A DNA stretch of 64,000 nucleotides from contig NZ_BEVZ01000005.1 in the NCBI RefSeq assembly GCF_003112515.1, positions 186,001 through 250,000 of the forward strand, read 5' to 3'. How positions within the stretch are numbered: the first letter of the stretch is position 1; the number at the start of each line of letters is the position of its first letter. This document shows, piece after piece, positions 15,341 to 23,994 of the stretch. Origin of the DNA: Streptomyces fragilis (GTDB lineage: Bacteria > Actinomycetota > Actinomycetes > Streptomycetales > Streptomycetaceae). Position numbers and translations under genes: made by a program. The notes below the pieces were generated by a model, which did no database searches, was not told where the DNA came from, and worked only from the letters and a program-made list of their open reading frames with translations.

Positions 15341-16102
15341 TCACGCACCGATGGACAGCGACAGCATCACCGGCGTCGCCTCCCGGTGGAGCTTGTCGGC
15401 GGCGCTGCGCAGCCGGTGCGCCTGGCTCACCGGCATGGACAGCGCGAGGCTGGTCACCCGGGCGCCCGAGGAGATCGGGACCGCCGCGCAGACCGTGCCC
15501 ACCGCGTACTCCTGGATGTCCAGCATCGGCGCGGTGGGCGGCTGCGCCTCCAGGTGGGACAGCAGCAGCCGCTCGCTGGTGATGGTGCGCGAGGTCAGGC
15601 GGGCCATCCGGTGCCGGGAGAGGTGGTCGCGGCGGCCGTCCCGGTCGAGCTGCCCCAGCAGGCTCTTGCCCACGGCACTCGCGTGGGCCGCCCAGCGGAA
15701 GTCCACCCACTCGTTGACCGCCGGGGTCTCGGGGCCGGCGGCGTACTGGGTGAGCTGCACCTCGCCGTCGACGTAACGGCTGAGGTAGACCGCCGCCCCG
15801 ACGTCCTCGCGCAGCCGGTTCAGGGTGCGCTGCAGCTTCGCGCGCAGTGCCCGGTCCCGCCCGTCCACCGAGGTGAGGCGTGCGAAGGTGTCGCCGACGG
15901 CGTAGGCGCCGTCGGGCATGCGCAGGACGAAGCCCTCCCGCCTCAGCATCCGCAGCAGCGTGGTCAGGCGCCGCGGTGCGAGGTCGAGCTGAAGGCCGAG
16001 TTCTGCGTCGGTGATTCCGGCGGGATGCCGCTCCACCAGGTCCAGGACCCTGAGGGCCTCCTGGACCGTGTGGCGCGGCGCGGCCGGTTCGTTCAGCGCC
16101 AC
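15341..16102 (-). CDS. IclR family transcriptional regulator
   Basis: This 253-aa regulator has a winged helix-turn-helix at residues 10-75 (TVQEALRVLDLVERHPAGITDAELGLQLDLAPRRL). An IclR effector domain follows, with AVYLSRYVDGEVQLTQYAAGP, HASAVGKSLLGQL and VCAAVPISSGARVTSLALSMP. IclR proteins usually control nearby catabolic genes in response to an aromatic or small acid. It lies upstream of the EutA-like gene and the ehu operon, so regulation of ectoine use is a guess only. The start at ATG 16102 is used; a longer frame to 16175 adds only basic filler. Confidence 0.88.
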   Translation of the reverse strand: MALNEPAAPRHTVQEALRVLDLVERHPAGITDAELGLQLDLAPRRLTTLLRMLRREGFVLRMPDGAYAVGDTFARLTSVDGRDRALRAKLQRTLNRLREDVGAAVYLSRYVDGEVQLTQYAAGPETPAVNEWVDFRWAAHASAVGKSLLGQLDRDGRRDHLSRHRMARLTSRTITSERLLLSHLEAQPPTAPMLDIQEYAVGTVCAAVPISSGARVTSLALSMPVSQAHRLRSAADKLHREATPVMLSLSIGA

Positions 16103-16321
16103 GGTTTCCCCCTGCGCCAGCGTGTTCGGGCCGTTCCCCGCTCCCGTCGGAGCGGGGCCGATCGACCTGTTTCACGATACCGGTGCGTAGCTATTCGGAC
16201 AGGGCCTTCCGGTCCTGCCGCGATCTCCTCGCCGTGCTTTCGCAGGTGGCATATGCCAGGGGAACGCACCAGTTTCCGAACGGCGTGACGGCAGGCCGAC
16301 GGGGCGCGACCTCGGACGACC

Positions 16322-17056
16322 TCAGACCTGCACCAGCGGCTCACGGGTGAAGAGGGCGCCCAGTTCCGGGGCGTTCACCCGGCGGTCGGTCAGGCGCAGG
16401 GCCTCCCAGGCCGACACCTGGTTCGCGGTGAGCACCGGCTTGCCCACCGCCGCCTCCAGCGCCGGCAGCGAGGAGACCGTGTGCAGCGCGCTGTCCGGAA
16501 CCAGTACGGCGTCCGCCTCCGGATGGTCGGCCGCCAGCACCAGCTCGTGCACCCGGTCGGGGCCCCACGACGCCACGTCCGACGCCGTGACCGCGCCCGC
16601 GCCCCGCACCGAGACGGTCCGGACACCCGCCCCTTCCTCCAGGAAGGCGACGAACAGCTCGGCCACGTCCTCCGGATAGGTGGCCGCCACCGCCACCCGC
16701 CGCGCGCCCACCTCGCGCACCGCGTGCACGAAGGCGAACGACGCCGAGGAGGCCGGCATCCCCGCGGCGACCGCCAGCGACCGCACCTGCTCGCGCGAGG
16801 CCTCCCAGCCGTCAACGAAACTGCCCGCCGTGTTCACCCAGACCACGGCCTCCGCGCCCGACAGCCGCAGCTGCTCGCAGGCGTCGGCCAGCGGCCCCGG
16901 CGCGCCCGTCTCCCGCAGGACATCCACCCGCCGCACGTCCTCACCGCGCTCGGTGTGGACCACGTCGACCCGGATGTCGCTGCCGATCAGCTGCTCGATG
17001 CGGGGATAGTCGTCCTCGGCCGAATGGCCCGGGTAGATGAATCCGAGTGCGGTCAT
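16322..17056 (-). CDS. Maleate isomerase / arylmalonate decarboxylase-type Asp/Glu racemase family protein (EutA-like)
   Basis: This 244-aa enzyme belongs to the Asp/Glu racemase superfamily. Two half-domains carry the family cysteine positions only partly: VVWVNTAGSFVDGW and DAVLVPDSALHT sit where a catalytic Cys pair or single Cys is usual. No Cys is visible there, so activity as a classical racemase is doubtful. EutA of ectoine-utilisation operons is a member of this group, and the divergent ehuBCDA supports that link, but eutB-E are not here. The start chosen is ATG 17056 (MTALGFIYPG) with GGAGAGG upstream, which is where family members begin. An alternative ATG at 17179 also has a strong ribosome binding site. 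Confidence 0.75.
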   Translation of the reverse strand: MTALGFIYPGHSAEDDYPRIEQLIGSDIRVDVVHTERGEDVRRVDVLRETGAPGPLADACEQLRLSGAEAVVWVNTAGSFVDGWEASREQVRSLAVAAGMPASSASFAFVHAVREVGARRVAVAATYPEDVAELFVAFLEEGAGVRTVSVRGAGAVTASDVASWGPDRVHELVLAADHPEADAVLVPDSALHTVSSLPALEAAVGKPVLTANQVSAWEALRLTDRRVNAPELGALFTREPLVQV

Positions 17057-17177
17057 GTCCAGCCTCTCCGTCACCTTCACGTGCACCGGCACCGTCGTTC
17101 CGGTCCTGTCCGGGTACCCAGCACCGCCCGGGAAACCGATCGGATTAGGCCATCGAAGCTCGGGTAGGCGCGCCGCC

Positions 17178-18080
17178 ATGTCTTCACCTCCCTTCAAGAA
17201 GGAAAGACCACTCACCCGGCGGAGCCTGCTGGCCGCGGGGGCCGCCGCGGCCACCGCACTCGGCGTCTCCGCGTGCAGCCGGGTCCCGGCCGAGGACGGG
17301 AAACAGGGCGGTGACCTGCTGGAACGCCTGCGCGCGCTGGGCGTGGTGCGGGTCGGGATAGCCGGCGAAATACCCTTCGGCTACATCGACAAGGACGGGA
17401 ACCTCACCGGTGAGGCCCCCGAACTGGCGCGGGTGATCTTCAAGCGCCTGGGGGTCGACTCCGTCCAGCCGGTGCCGACCGAATTCGGCTCCCTGATCCC
17501 CGGCCTCAACTCCCAGCAGTTCGACGTCGTCGCCGCCGGCATGTACGTCAACAAGGAACGCTGCGCACAGGTGATCTTCGCCGACCCCGACTACCAGATG
17601 CTCGACTCCTTCGTCGTCCGCAAGGGCAACCCGATGGGGCTGCGCACCTACCGGGACGTCGTCGCGAAGAAGGCGAAGTTCGCCACCGGGACCGGCTACG
17701 CCGAGATCGAGTACGCGATCGAGGCGGGCATCCCGGAGAGCGAGATCCTGATCGTGCCCGACCAGGTGGCCGGACTGAACGCCGTCGAGTCCGGACGCGC
17801 CGACGTGTTCGCGGGCACCGCCGTCACCACCCGCGAAGTGGTCAAGAAGTCGGGCAAGGCCGAGGCGACCGAGCCGTTCGCCCCGGTCGTGGACGGCAAG
17901 CCGCGCATCGACGGCGGCGCCTTCGCCTTCCGGCCCACCGAGACCCGGCTGCGCGACGCCTTCAACACCGAGCTCCACAAGATGAAGAAGAGCGGCGAGC
18001 TGCTGCGCCTCCTGCGGCCCTTCGGCTTCACCGAGTCGGAGATGACCGACCTGACCGCGAAGGAGCTGTGCGCCCGATGA
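17178..18080 (+). CDS. ehuB: Ectoine/hydroxyectoine ABC transporter substrate-binding lipoprotein EhuB
   Basis: This 300-aa solute-binding protein has an RR-containing n-region, hydrophobic core and lipobox LGVSAC, so it is an anchored lipoprotein. Family 3 binding-protein features are clear: VVRVGIAGEIPFGYIDKDGN, GEAPELARVIFKRLG, EFGSLIPGLNSQQFDVVAAGM and the EhuB-type ERCAQVIFADPDY. It should bind ectoine-type compatible solutes or related cyclic amino acids outside the cell. It is the first gene of ehuBCDA, overlapping ehuC by 4 bp. The ATG at 17178 has no good ribosome binding site (best GGGTAGG at 17161), so initiation may be weak. Confidence 0.87.
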   Translation: MSSPPFKKERPLTRRSLLAAGAAAATALGVSACSRVPAEDGKQGGDLLERLRALGVVRVGIAGEIPFGYIDKDGNLTGEAPELARVIFKRLGVDSVQPVPTEFGSLIPGLNSQQFDVVAAGMYVNKERCAQVIFADPDYQMLDSFVVRKGNPMGLRTYRDVVAKKAKFATGTGYAEIEYAIEAGIPESEILIVPDQVAGLNAVESGRADVFAGTAVTTREVVKKSGKAEATEPFAPVVDGKPRIDGGAFAFRPTETRLRDAFNTELHKMKKSGELLRLLRPFGFTESEMTDLTAKELCAR

Positions 18081-18793
18081 ACAGCTCGATGACCTCAGGG
18101 CTCTGGGAGCTGGTGCTGAACGGCGTCTGGATCACCGTCCAGCTGCTGGTGCTCAGCGCCCTCCTCGCCACCGCCGTCGCCTTCGTGGCCGGCATCGCCC
18201 GCACCCACCGGCTGTGGATCGTCCGCTTCCTGGCGGGCTTCTACACCGAGGTGTTCCGCGGCACCTCCGCGCTGATCATGATGTTCTGGGTCTTCTTCGT
18301 GATGCCCACCGCCTTCGGCCGGCAGCTGGTCCCGCTGTGGGCCGGCACCCTCGCCCTGGGCCTGACCTACGGCGCGTACGGCGCCGAGGTGGTCCGCGGC
18401 GCGATCGCCGCCGTGCCCCAGGCGCAGCGTGAAGCGGGCATCGCGCTCAGCCTCACCCCCTGGCAGCGCATGCGGCTGGTCCTGCTGCCGCAGGCCGTGC
18501 CCGAGATGATCCCGCCGTTCTCCAACCTCCTGGTCGAACTGCTCAAGGGCACCGCCCTGGTGTCGATCATGGGCATGGGCGACCTGGCGTTCAGCGGCAA
18601 CCTGATCCGGCTGGCCCTCCAGGAGAGCACCGAGATCTACACGTACATCCTGATCATCTACTTCGTCCTCGCCTTCCTGCTGACCCGGGTCATGCGCGGC
18701 CTGGAGAAGAACCTCAAGGTCCGCACCGGCAGGACCGTGCGGACGGCCACCCCCGAGGCCACGGCCGGCTCGAAGGCGGGTGCTGCCGCGTGA
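18077..18793 (+). CDS. ehuC: EhuC amino-acid-type ABC permease
   Basis: This 238-aa inner-membrane subunit of the His/Glu/Gln (HAAT) permease family has about five helices. The EAA loop reads AVPQAQREAGIALSLTPWQR and contacts the ATPase. FYTEVFRGTSALIMMFW is the usual N-terminal family block. It pairs with EhuD to form the channel. The start ATG 18077 overlaps the ehuB stop (ATGA), preceded by AAGGAGCT; an in-frame GTG at 18068 is too close to that site. It ends by overlapping ehuD. Confidence 0.9.
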   Translation: MNSSMTSGLWELVLNGVWITVQLLVLSALLATAVAFVAGIARTHRLWIVRFLAGFYTEVFRGTSALIMMFWVFFVMPTAFGRQLVPLWAGTLALGLTYGAYGAEVVRGAIAAVPQAQREAGIALSLTPWQRMRLVLLPQAVPEMIPPFSNLLVELLKGTALVSIMGMGDLAFSGNLIRLALQESTEIYTYILIIYFVLAFLLTRVMRGLEKNLKVRTGRTVRTATPEATAGSKAGAAA

Positions 18794-19437
18794 ACTGGGA
18801 CTGGAACGCCGTCGCGGACTTCATGCCGCACTTCTGGGACGGCCTGCTGGTCACCCTGCAGGCGCTGGTGCTGGGGTCCCTGCTGTCCTTCACCCTCGGT
18901 CTGGTGTGGACCCTGCTGATGAGGGTCCCGAGCCGCTGGGTGCGCTGGCCCGTCGGTGTGTTCACCGAGTTCGTCCGGAACACGCCGCTGCTGGTGCAGC
19001 TCTTCTTCCTCTTCTACGTCCTGCCCGAGTGGGGCCTGACCCTCTCCGCCCTCACCATGGGCGTCATCGGTCTGGGCCTGCACTACTCGACCTACACCAT
19101 GCAGGTCTACCGTGCCGGCATCGAAGGCGTGCCGGCCGGCCAGTGGGAGGCTGCCAAGGCGCTCAACCTGCCGCTGCGCCGCACCTGGACCGCGGTGATC
19201 CTGCCGCAGGCCGTGCGGCGCGTGGTGCCGGCGCTGGGCAACTACGTGATCTCGATGCTCAAGGACACGCCGCTGCTGATGACCGTCACCGTCCTGGAGA
19301 TGCTCGGCGAGGCGCGGCTCTTCTCGCAGAACGCCTTCCGGTTCACCGAGCCGGTGACGGTGATCGGCGTGGCCTTCATCGTCATCTCCTACCTCGCCTC
19401 CCTCCTCCTGCGATCCCTGGAGCGACGTCTTGTCTGA
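18790..19437 (+). CDS. ehuD: EhuD amino-acid-type ABC permease
   Basis: This 215-aa HAAT-type permease has FTEFVRNTPLLVQLFFLFY near residue 58 and the EAA loop VPAGQWEAAKALNLPLRRTW. It is the heterodimer partner of EhuC. The GTG start overlaps the ehuC stop (GTGA), and the end overlaps ehuA by 8 bp, so the whole transporter is translationally coupled. Confidence 0.9.
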   Translation: MNWDWNAVADFMPHFWDGLLVTLQALVLGSLLSFTLGLVWTLLMRVPSRWVRWPVGVFTEFVRNTPLLVQLFFLFYVLPEWGLTLSALTMGVIGLGLHYSTYTMQVYRAGIEGVPAGQWEAAKALNLPLRRTWTAVILPQAVRRVVPALGNYVISMLKDTPLLMTVTVLEMLGEARLFSQNAFRFTEPVTVIGVAFIVISYLASLLLRSLERRLV

Positions 19438-20221
19438 CACCCTCCCCACCCCTGATTCCCGGACCCCGACGCCCCCCTCGCCCACCGGCGAGCTGATCCG
19501 GTTCGACCAGGTCAGCAAGCGGTTCGGCGAGAACACGGTGCTGGACCGGCTGGACTTCTCCGTGGAGGCCGGCAAGCACGTCACCCTGATCGGCCCGTCC
19601 GGCTCCGGCAAGACCACCATCCTGCGGATGCTGATGACGCTGACCCGGCCGGACGAGGGCACCATCACCGTCGACGGCAGGCGGCTGTATCCGGCCAAGC
19701 GCCGGGAGGTCGCCGAGGTCCGCAGGAACATCGGCATGGTGTTCCAGCAGTTCAACCTCTTCCCCAACATGAAGGTGCTGCGCAACGTCACCGAGGCGCC
19801 GGTCACCGTCCTCGGTCTGTCGAAGGACGAGGCCGAGGCGCGGGCCCGTGAGCTCCTGGAGCTGGTCGGGCTCGCCGACAAGTGCGACGTGTACCCCTCG
19901 CAGCTCTCCGGCGGCCAGCAGCAGCGCGTCGCCATCGCGCGGGCGCTGGCGATGCGGCCGCAGGTGCTGCTGCTCGACGAGGTGACCTCGGCGCTCGACC
20001 CCGAGCTGGTCGCCGGTGTGCTGGACGTGCTGCGCGACATCGCGCGGTCCACCGACATCACCATGCTGTGCGTCACCCACGAGATGAACTTCGCGCGCGA
20101 CATCTCCGACGACGTGCTGATGTTCGACGGCGGCCGGGTCATCGAGTCCGGCCCGCCGGAGCGGATGTTCGAGGACCCGACCCACGAGCGGACCCGGGAG
20201 TTCCTGGGCGCGGTGCTCTGA
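19430..20221 (+). CDS. ehuA: EhuA ABC transporter ATP-binding protein
   Basis: This 263-aa ATPase powers the ectoine-type importer. It has Walker A GPSGSGKTT, the Q-loop in FQQFNLFPNM, signature LSGGQQQR, Walker B VLLLDEVTSALDPE and the switch His in CVTHEM. An extra N-terminal segment of about 20 residues (PTPDSRTPTPPSPTG) precedes the domain. The start is a TTG at 19430 with GGAG eight bases upstream, overlapping ehuD. It closely resembles GlnQ/HisP polar amino-acid ATPases; the ehu assignment rests on EhuB. Confidence 0.9.
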   Translation: MSDTLPTPDSRTPTPPSPTGELIRFDQVSKRFGENTVLDRLDFSVEAGKHVTLIGPSGSGKTTILRMLMTLTRPDEGTITVDGRRLYPAKRREVAEVRRNIGMVFQQFNLFPNMKVLRNVTEAPVTVLGLSKDEAEARARELLELVGLADKCDVYPSQLSGGQQQRVAIARALAMRPQVLLLDEVTSALDPELVAGVLDVLRDIARSTDITMLCVTHEMNFARDISDDVLMFDGGRVIESGPPERMFEDPTHERTREFLGAVL

Positions 20222-20337
20222 CGGCACGCGGTGCGCGGCGGGACGGCGCGGTGCGGTGCGGGGCGGTGGCGGAATACGCCACCGCCCCGCCGCGTTGTCG
20301 CCCAGCGCACGGTAAGCGGTGAAAAGGGAGTACGACG

Positions 20338-21441
20338 GTGACAGTGACGGACCGGACCGACGACGACATCCGCGGCACGGCGCACGGCGGCGCCCCCGTC
20401 CCCCTCTCCGTCCTCGACCTGGTCACCGTCGGCGCGGGGTACACCTCCAGCGACGCGCTGGCCACCTCGGTGCGGATCGCGCAGCTCGCGGAGTCCCGCG
20501 GGTTCCACCGGTACTGGGTGGCCGAGCACCACTCGATGCCCGGCGTCGCGTCCAGCTCGCCGGCCGTGATCCTCGCCTACCTGGCCGCGCGGACCGGCCG
20601 GATCCGGCTGGGTTCCGGCGGCGTGATGCTGCCCAACCACGCCCCGCTGGTGATCGCCGAGCAGTTCGGCACGCTGGAGGCCATGGCGCCGGGCCGCGTC
20701 GACCTCGGCCTCGGCCGGGCGCCCGGCACCGACGGCGCCACCGCGGCGGCGCTGCGGCGCACGGACCGGCTGAACGAGGGCGCCGACGACTTCCCGCAGC
20801 AGCTGGCCGAACTGCTGCGCTTCCTGGACGACGACTTCCCCGACGGGCACCCGTACGCGCGGATCCACGCCGTACCGGGGCCGGTGCAGGGGTCGTCCGC
20901 GGGGGGTGTGCAGTCGGCACACCGGCCGCCGGTGTGGCTGCTCGGGTCCTCCGGCTTCTCCGCGCAGCTCGCGGGCACCCTGGGGCTGCCGTTCGCCTTC
21001 GCCCACCACTTCTCGGCGCGGAACACGATCCCGGCGCTGGACCTGTACCGGCAGTCGTTCAGGCCCTCCGCAGACCTCGACGCGCCGTACGCGCTGATCG
21101 GCGTGGCGGCGCTGGCCGCGGACGAGGAGAGCGAGGCGCGGCGCCAGGTGCGGGCCGCCGCGCTGAACATGCTGCGCCTGCGCACCGGGCGGCCCGGGCT
21201 GGTCCCCACGCCGGAGGAGGCGGAGGCCCACCCCTGGACCGAGGCGGAGACGGAGTTCGTGAACAGCTGGAACGCGAACGTGGTGCACGGCACGGGGGAG
21301 CAGGTGCGGGCCGGGCTGGACGCGCTGCGGGAGCGGACCGGGGCGGACGAGCTGATGCTCACGGCCAACGCGCACGGCCCCGACGTCCGCGTCCGCTCCT
21401 ACGAACTCATCGCCGACGCCTACGGCCTCCCCACCGCCTAG
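20338..21441 (+). CDS. LLM class (luciferase-like) flavin-dependent oxidoreductase
   Basis: This 367-aa TIM-barrel oxidoreductase uses reduced FMN or F420. Family features include WVAEHHSMPGVASSSP, GSGGVMLPNHAPLVIAEQFGTLEAMAPGRVDLGLGRAPG and the late AFAHHFSARN segment. It belongs to the bacterial-luciferase-alpha-like MsnO8 group. The substrate is unknown. The GTG start at 20338 follows AAGGGAG by seven bases. It begins about 116 bp after ehuA, so it may be read through from that operon, but a separate promoter is possible. Confidence 0.9.
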   Translation: MTVTDRTDDDIRGTAHGGAPVPLSVLDLVTVGAGYTSSDALATSVRIAQLAESRGFHRYWVAEHHSMPGVASSSPAVILAYLAARTGRIRLGSGGVMLPNHAPLVIAEQFGTLEAMAPGRVDLGLGRAPGTDGATAAALRRTDRLNEGADDFPQQLAELLRFLDDDFPDGHPYARIHAVPGPVQGSSAGGVQSAHRPPVWLLGSSGFSAQLAGTLGLPFAFAHHFSARNTIPALDLYRQSFRPSADLDAPYALIGVAALAADEESEARRQVRAAALNMLRLRTGRPGLVPTPEEAEAHPWTEAETEFVNSWNANVVHGTGEQVRAGLDALRERTGADELMLTANAHGPDVRVRSYELIADAYGLPTA

Positions 21442-21456
21442 CCTCCCGTCCCCCCC

Positions 21457-21482
21457 GGGGCCGCGCCGCCCGGCGCGGCCCC
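21457..21482 (+). terminator. Terminator after the LLM oxidoreductase
   Basis: GGGGCCGCGCC (21457-21467) pairs perfectly with GGCGCGGCCCC (21472-21482) around a 4-base loop. Confidence 0.65.
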
Positions 21483-21589
21483 CGCACGGGTGCGCGGGCC
21501 CCGGGAAGCGGGGGCCAGAGGTGGGGGTTGCGGGGGGCGGGACAATGGATGGCGGTGACCACGAACGAACGCGAGGAACGGAGACCCGC

Positions 21590-21976
21590 ATGGCGGAGCA
21601 CACGCCGCGCAACACCAACCCGCGGCTACGCCCCGCGCCCCTGCTCTTCGAGCCGGCGGCCGCCGCCGCCGACCCCGAGCACTTCTTCGACCTGGAGTCG
21701 ATCGAGGACCCCAAGGCGCTGCTGACCCGGGCGACGGAACTCACCCACGCGTTCCGCGCCGCGGCCGACCGCGCCGTCGAGTACCAGGCGATGGCCGCCG
21801 CCCAGCTCGCCGACCCCCGCCGCTTCGACCGGCTCTCCGCCGCCGACATCGCGGCCCGCGCGGAGTGGACCGAGGACTACGCTGTCAAGATGGTCGAGTT
21901 CGGCCGTGACCTGCTCAGCGGCATCGAGGACGCCCCCGGACCCGCCGGCCACCGCGGCTCGCCCGGCCCCACGTAG
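21590..21976 (+). CDS. Small conserved-looking hypothetical protein
   Basis: This 128-aa soluble, largely helical protein has no recognised domain. The middle (ALLTRATELTHAFRAAADRAVEYQAMAAAQLADP, in parts) reads as amphipathic helices with regular Ala and Arg. The end (WTEDYAVKMVEFGRDLLSG) is a third helix, suggesting a small helical bundle. Codon use is typical of the genome, and a GAGGAACGGAG ribosome binding site precedes the ATG at 21590. It stands alone between a terminator and the tRNA-Lys gene. Confidence 0.65.
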   Translation: MAEHTPRNTNPRLRPAPLLFEPAAAAADPEHFFDLESIEDPKALLTRATELTHAFRAAADRAVEYQAMAAAQLADPRRFDRLSAADIAARAEWTEDYAVKMVEFGRDLLSGIEDAPGPAGHRGSPGPT

Positions 21977-22072
21977 CAGGCCCGGGGCCTCCCGCGGGCC
22001 CCTCGTGGACCACCCGCGCATATCGATTTCTCGTCACCCGGATCGGGGTGCTAATGTCTACGACGTCAGCAG

Positions 22073-22146
22073 GCGCCGCTAGCTCAGTTGGTTAGAGCAG
22101 CTGACTCTTAATCAGCGGGTCCGGGGTTCGAGTCCCTGGCGGCGCA
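22073..22146 (+). tRNA. tRNA-Lys (anticodon CTT), copy 3
   Basis: This is the third identical 74-base copy, here on the plus strand, with full cloverleaf and CTT anticodon. A long GAAA-capped hairpin follows six bases later. Confidence 0.97.
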
Positions 22147-22152
22147 CCGACA

Positions 22153-22192
22153 CCGGAGGCCCGGTTCACGGAAACGTGGACCGGGCCTCCGG
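22153..22192 (+). terminator. Long GAAA-tetraloop terminator after tRNA-Lys copy 3
   Basis: An 18-bp stem (22153-22170 with 22175-22192, one G-T pair) is closed by GAAA. It probably also stops the convergent metalloprotease transcript. Confidence 0.85.
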
Positions 22193-22233
22193 CGTTCCAG
22201 TGGGCCTGCGGTGGTCCAGGGGCCCCGGGTGTC

Positions 22234-23649
22234 TCAGTGGGCCTCCAGCGAGGCGGGGACCTCCGCCCCCGGCGCCGGGGTGATCTGCACCGTCCACGCC
22301 CCGGACGCCGTGCGCCCTTCCACCCGGACCCGCACGTCGTCCCCGGGCACGGTGAAGGTCTCCCCGGCCTCCACCGGCGCGTCGGCCAGTGGCGGGTACA
22401 CGGACCGGTCGGGGCAGGCCGAGGTGCCGGGGTGGGAGTCCACCACCTCCACCGGGCCCTCGCCCGAGTCGGTGCCGCCGTTGACCCGGTACACCAGCAC
22501 GCCCTCCGAGCAGGTGGTGGCGTCGTTGCCGACGGGGCCGCGCGCCTCGAAGGCCAGCACGCTGTCCGGCCCGGTCCGCACCACCGCCAGCTTGGTGCCC
22601 CCGCCCAGCCCGAAGTAGGGCATCGCCGCCGAACCGGCGGCCCCGGCGCCCACGCCGCCGCCCACCGCCCCGAACGCGTCGGCGGCCGCCGCACCGGCCG
22701 CGGCCCCGGGAGTCCCGGCCGCCCCCGCCGTCCCGCCCGTCTCCCGGCCGGTGTCGCCGCCCACCCCCAGCGGCTCCAGGGTGAGCCGGGTGGGGCCCCG
22801 CACGCAGCTGATCTGCCCGGAGTCGAGCCACCCCAGCTTCCACTTGTGCCAGCCGAGGAGGTCCGGCGCCAGCCCGAACTGGCTTCCCATGAGGTCCCAG
22901 TCGCCCACGTGGGTGTCCCAGTCGCCCTTGCCGTCCCGGGGCCGGTGGTACAGGTCCGGCAGGTCCAGCACATGACCGGTCTCGTGGGCCAGCACCAGCC
23001 GGTCCGGCGGATGCCGCTCGAAGACGGTCACCACCCGCCGCAGGTCCGTGCCGTCGGCGCGCAGCGGCCGGGAGAGGTTGACGACCTTGGTGGCGTCCGC
23101 GTTCACACCCGGCGCGTCCGGGTCGGCGACCAGGTACACGATGTCGTACCGGGAGAAGTCGACGACCGGGTCGGAGACGGAGAGCGCGTCCTCGAGGTAC
23201 GCGGCGCGCTGGGCGGAGCTCCAGTCGCGCTCCATCGCGTACTCGGTGGACGCACGCGGCATTCTCAGCCATGTCCGCACCGGGTCCGGCCGGACGCTGA
23301 ACCTTCCGTACGAGGCCCGCTGGAAGTACTCGTTGGTGAGGGGGAAATGGTCGGCCATCAATTGCCGGGGAGTGGTGAGCGGCTCCGAGTCTGGGAAGGA
23401 AAGAAACACCATCACCGCGTCGAGGGGCCGGGTCGGACGGGGGTAATGGGCGTTCCAGGTGTCGAGCCCTTCGGAGTGATGGGCGGAGGTGCGCTCCAGC
23501 GCACACGGTTCGAGGCTGGTCCCGGCGGCGGAGGGGTGGGCGACGATGGACGTCGCGGCGAGTGCGGACAGGGTGGTGGCCACCGCCGCCGAGGTGCGCA
23601 TGCCCGGACGGCGGCGGAACCCCTTGGCGAAGGGGACTGGACACGGCAC
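22234..23649 (-). CDS. Secreted M6-family metalloprotease (immune inhibitor A-like)
   Basis: This 471-aa exported zinc protease has a signal peptide in the first 44 residues. The zinc site HETGHVLDLPD and the downstream SYGRFSV, YDIVYLVAD, GDWDLMGS and HKWKLGWL motifs are the M6 pattern (HExxHxxxxxD). The Gly/Ala-rich stretch GVGGDTGRETGGTAGAAG and following residues, about 70 long, is inserted inside the C-terminal beta region and looks like a low-complexity expansion. M6 enzymes degrade extracellular proteins. The GTG at 23649 is chosen because GGAGGT lies 4 bases before it; longer frames upstream have no ribosome binding site. Confidence 0.85.
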   Translation of the reverse strand: MPCPVPFAKGFRRRPGMRTSAAVATTLSALAATSIVAHPSAAGTSLEPCALERTSAHHSEGLDTWNAHYPRPTRPLDAVMVFLSFPDSEPLTTPRQLMADHFPLTNEYFQRASYGRFSVRPDPVRTWLRMPRASTEYAMERDWSSAQRAAYLEDALSVSDPVVDFSRYDIVYLVADPDAPGVNADATKVVNLSRPLRADGTDLRRVVTVFERHPPDRLVLAHETGHVLDLPDLYHRPRDGKGDWDTHVGDWDLMGSQFGLAPDLLGWHKWKLGWLDSGQISCVRGPTRLTLEPLGVGGDTGRETGGTAGAAGTPGAAAGAAAADAFGAVGGGVGAGAAGSAAMPYFGLGGGTKLAVVRTGPDSVLAFEARGPVGNDATTCSEGVLVYRVNGGTDSGEGPVEVVDSHPGTSACPDRSVYPPLADAPVEAGETFTVPGDDVRVRVEGRTASGAWTVQITPAPGAEVPASLEAH

Positions 23650-23994
23650 GGCTACCTCCGGGCGCGATTTCCGGGACACCGCACCCAGACTGTGTGATGG
23701 TGTGCAGAGATGCCCTGTTCGTCTGGCCCGGAAGGGTGAGGGACGACCTGCGCATCCCGGCGCCCCGGCCGGGACTCGAACTGAGCTTCGGTCACGGAAC
23801 GTCACAACTGATCGGCCGGCAAAACGACGTGTCCATTTCTGGACGCAAGCGATCCGCGGCTGGGGTGGTTTGCCCCGGTGCGGAAATGGACGGCTGGAAG
23901 GGCCCGTGGGCTGCCTCTATGATCGGCACACTTTCCCGACCCTTCCTGAACCGGACTACCCATACGAAGATCGAGTGCACTGCGGGAGCAAGCG
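23650..23994. promoter_or_regulatory. Divergent intergenic region (metalloprotease / cdgA)
   Basis: These 345 bases hold no gene; short frames here have no ribosome binding site. The segment 23780-23960 is less GC-rich than its surroundings and should hold both promoters. In S. coelicolor cdgA is a BldD target, but I could not find a convincing BldD palindrome by eye. Confidence 0.35.

Noticed and set aside
17177..17180. Overlapping divergent start codons of the EutA-like gene and ehuB
   Set aside because: Although a strong ribosome binding site precedes ATG 17179 on the minus strand, the family N-terminus begins at ATG 17056, which has its own GGAGAGG; the intervening DNA is less coding-like and more likely a promoter.
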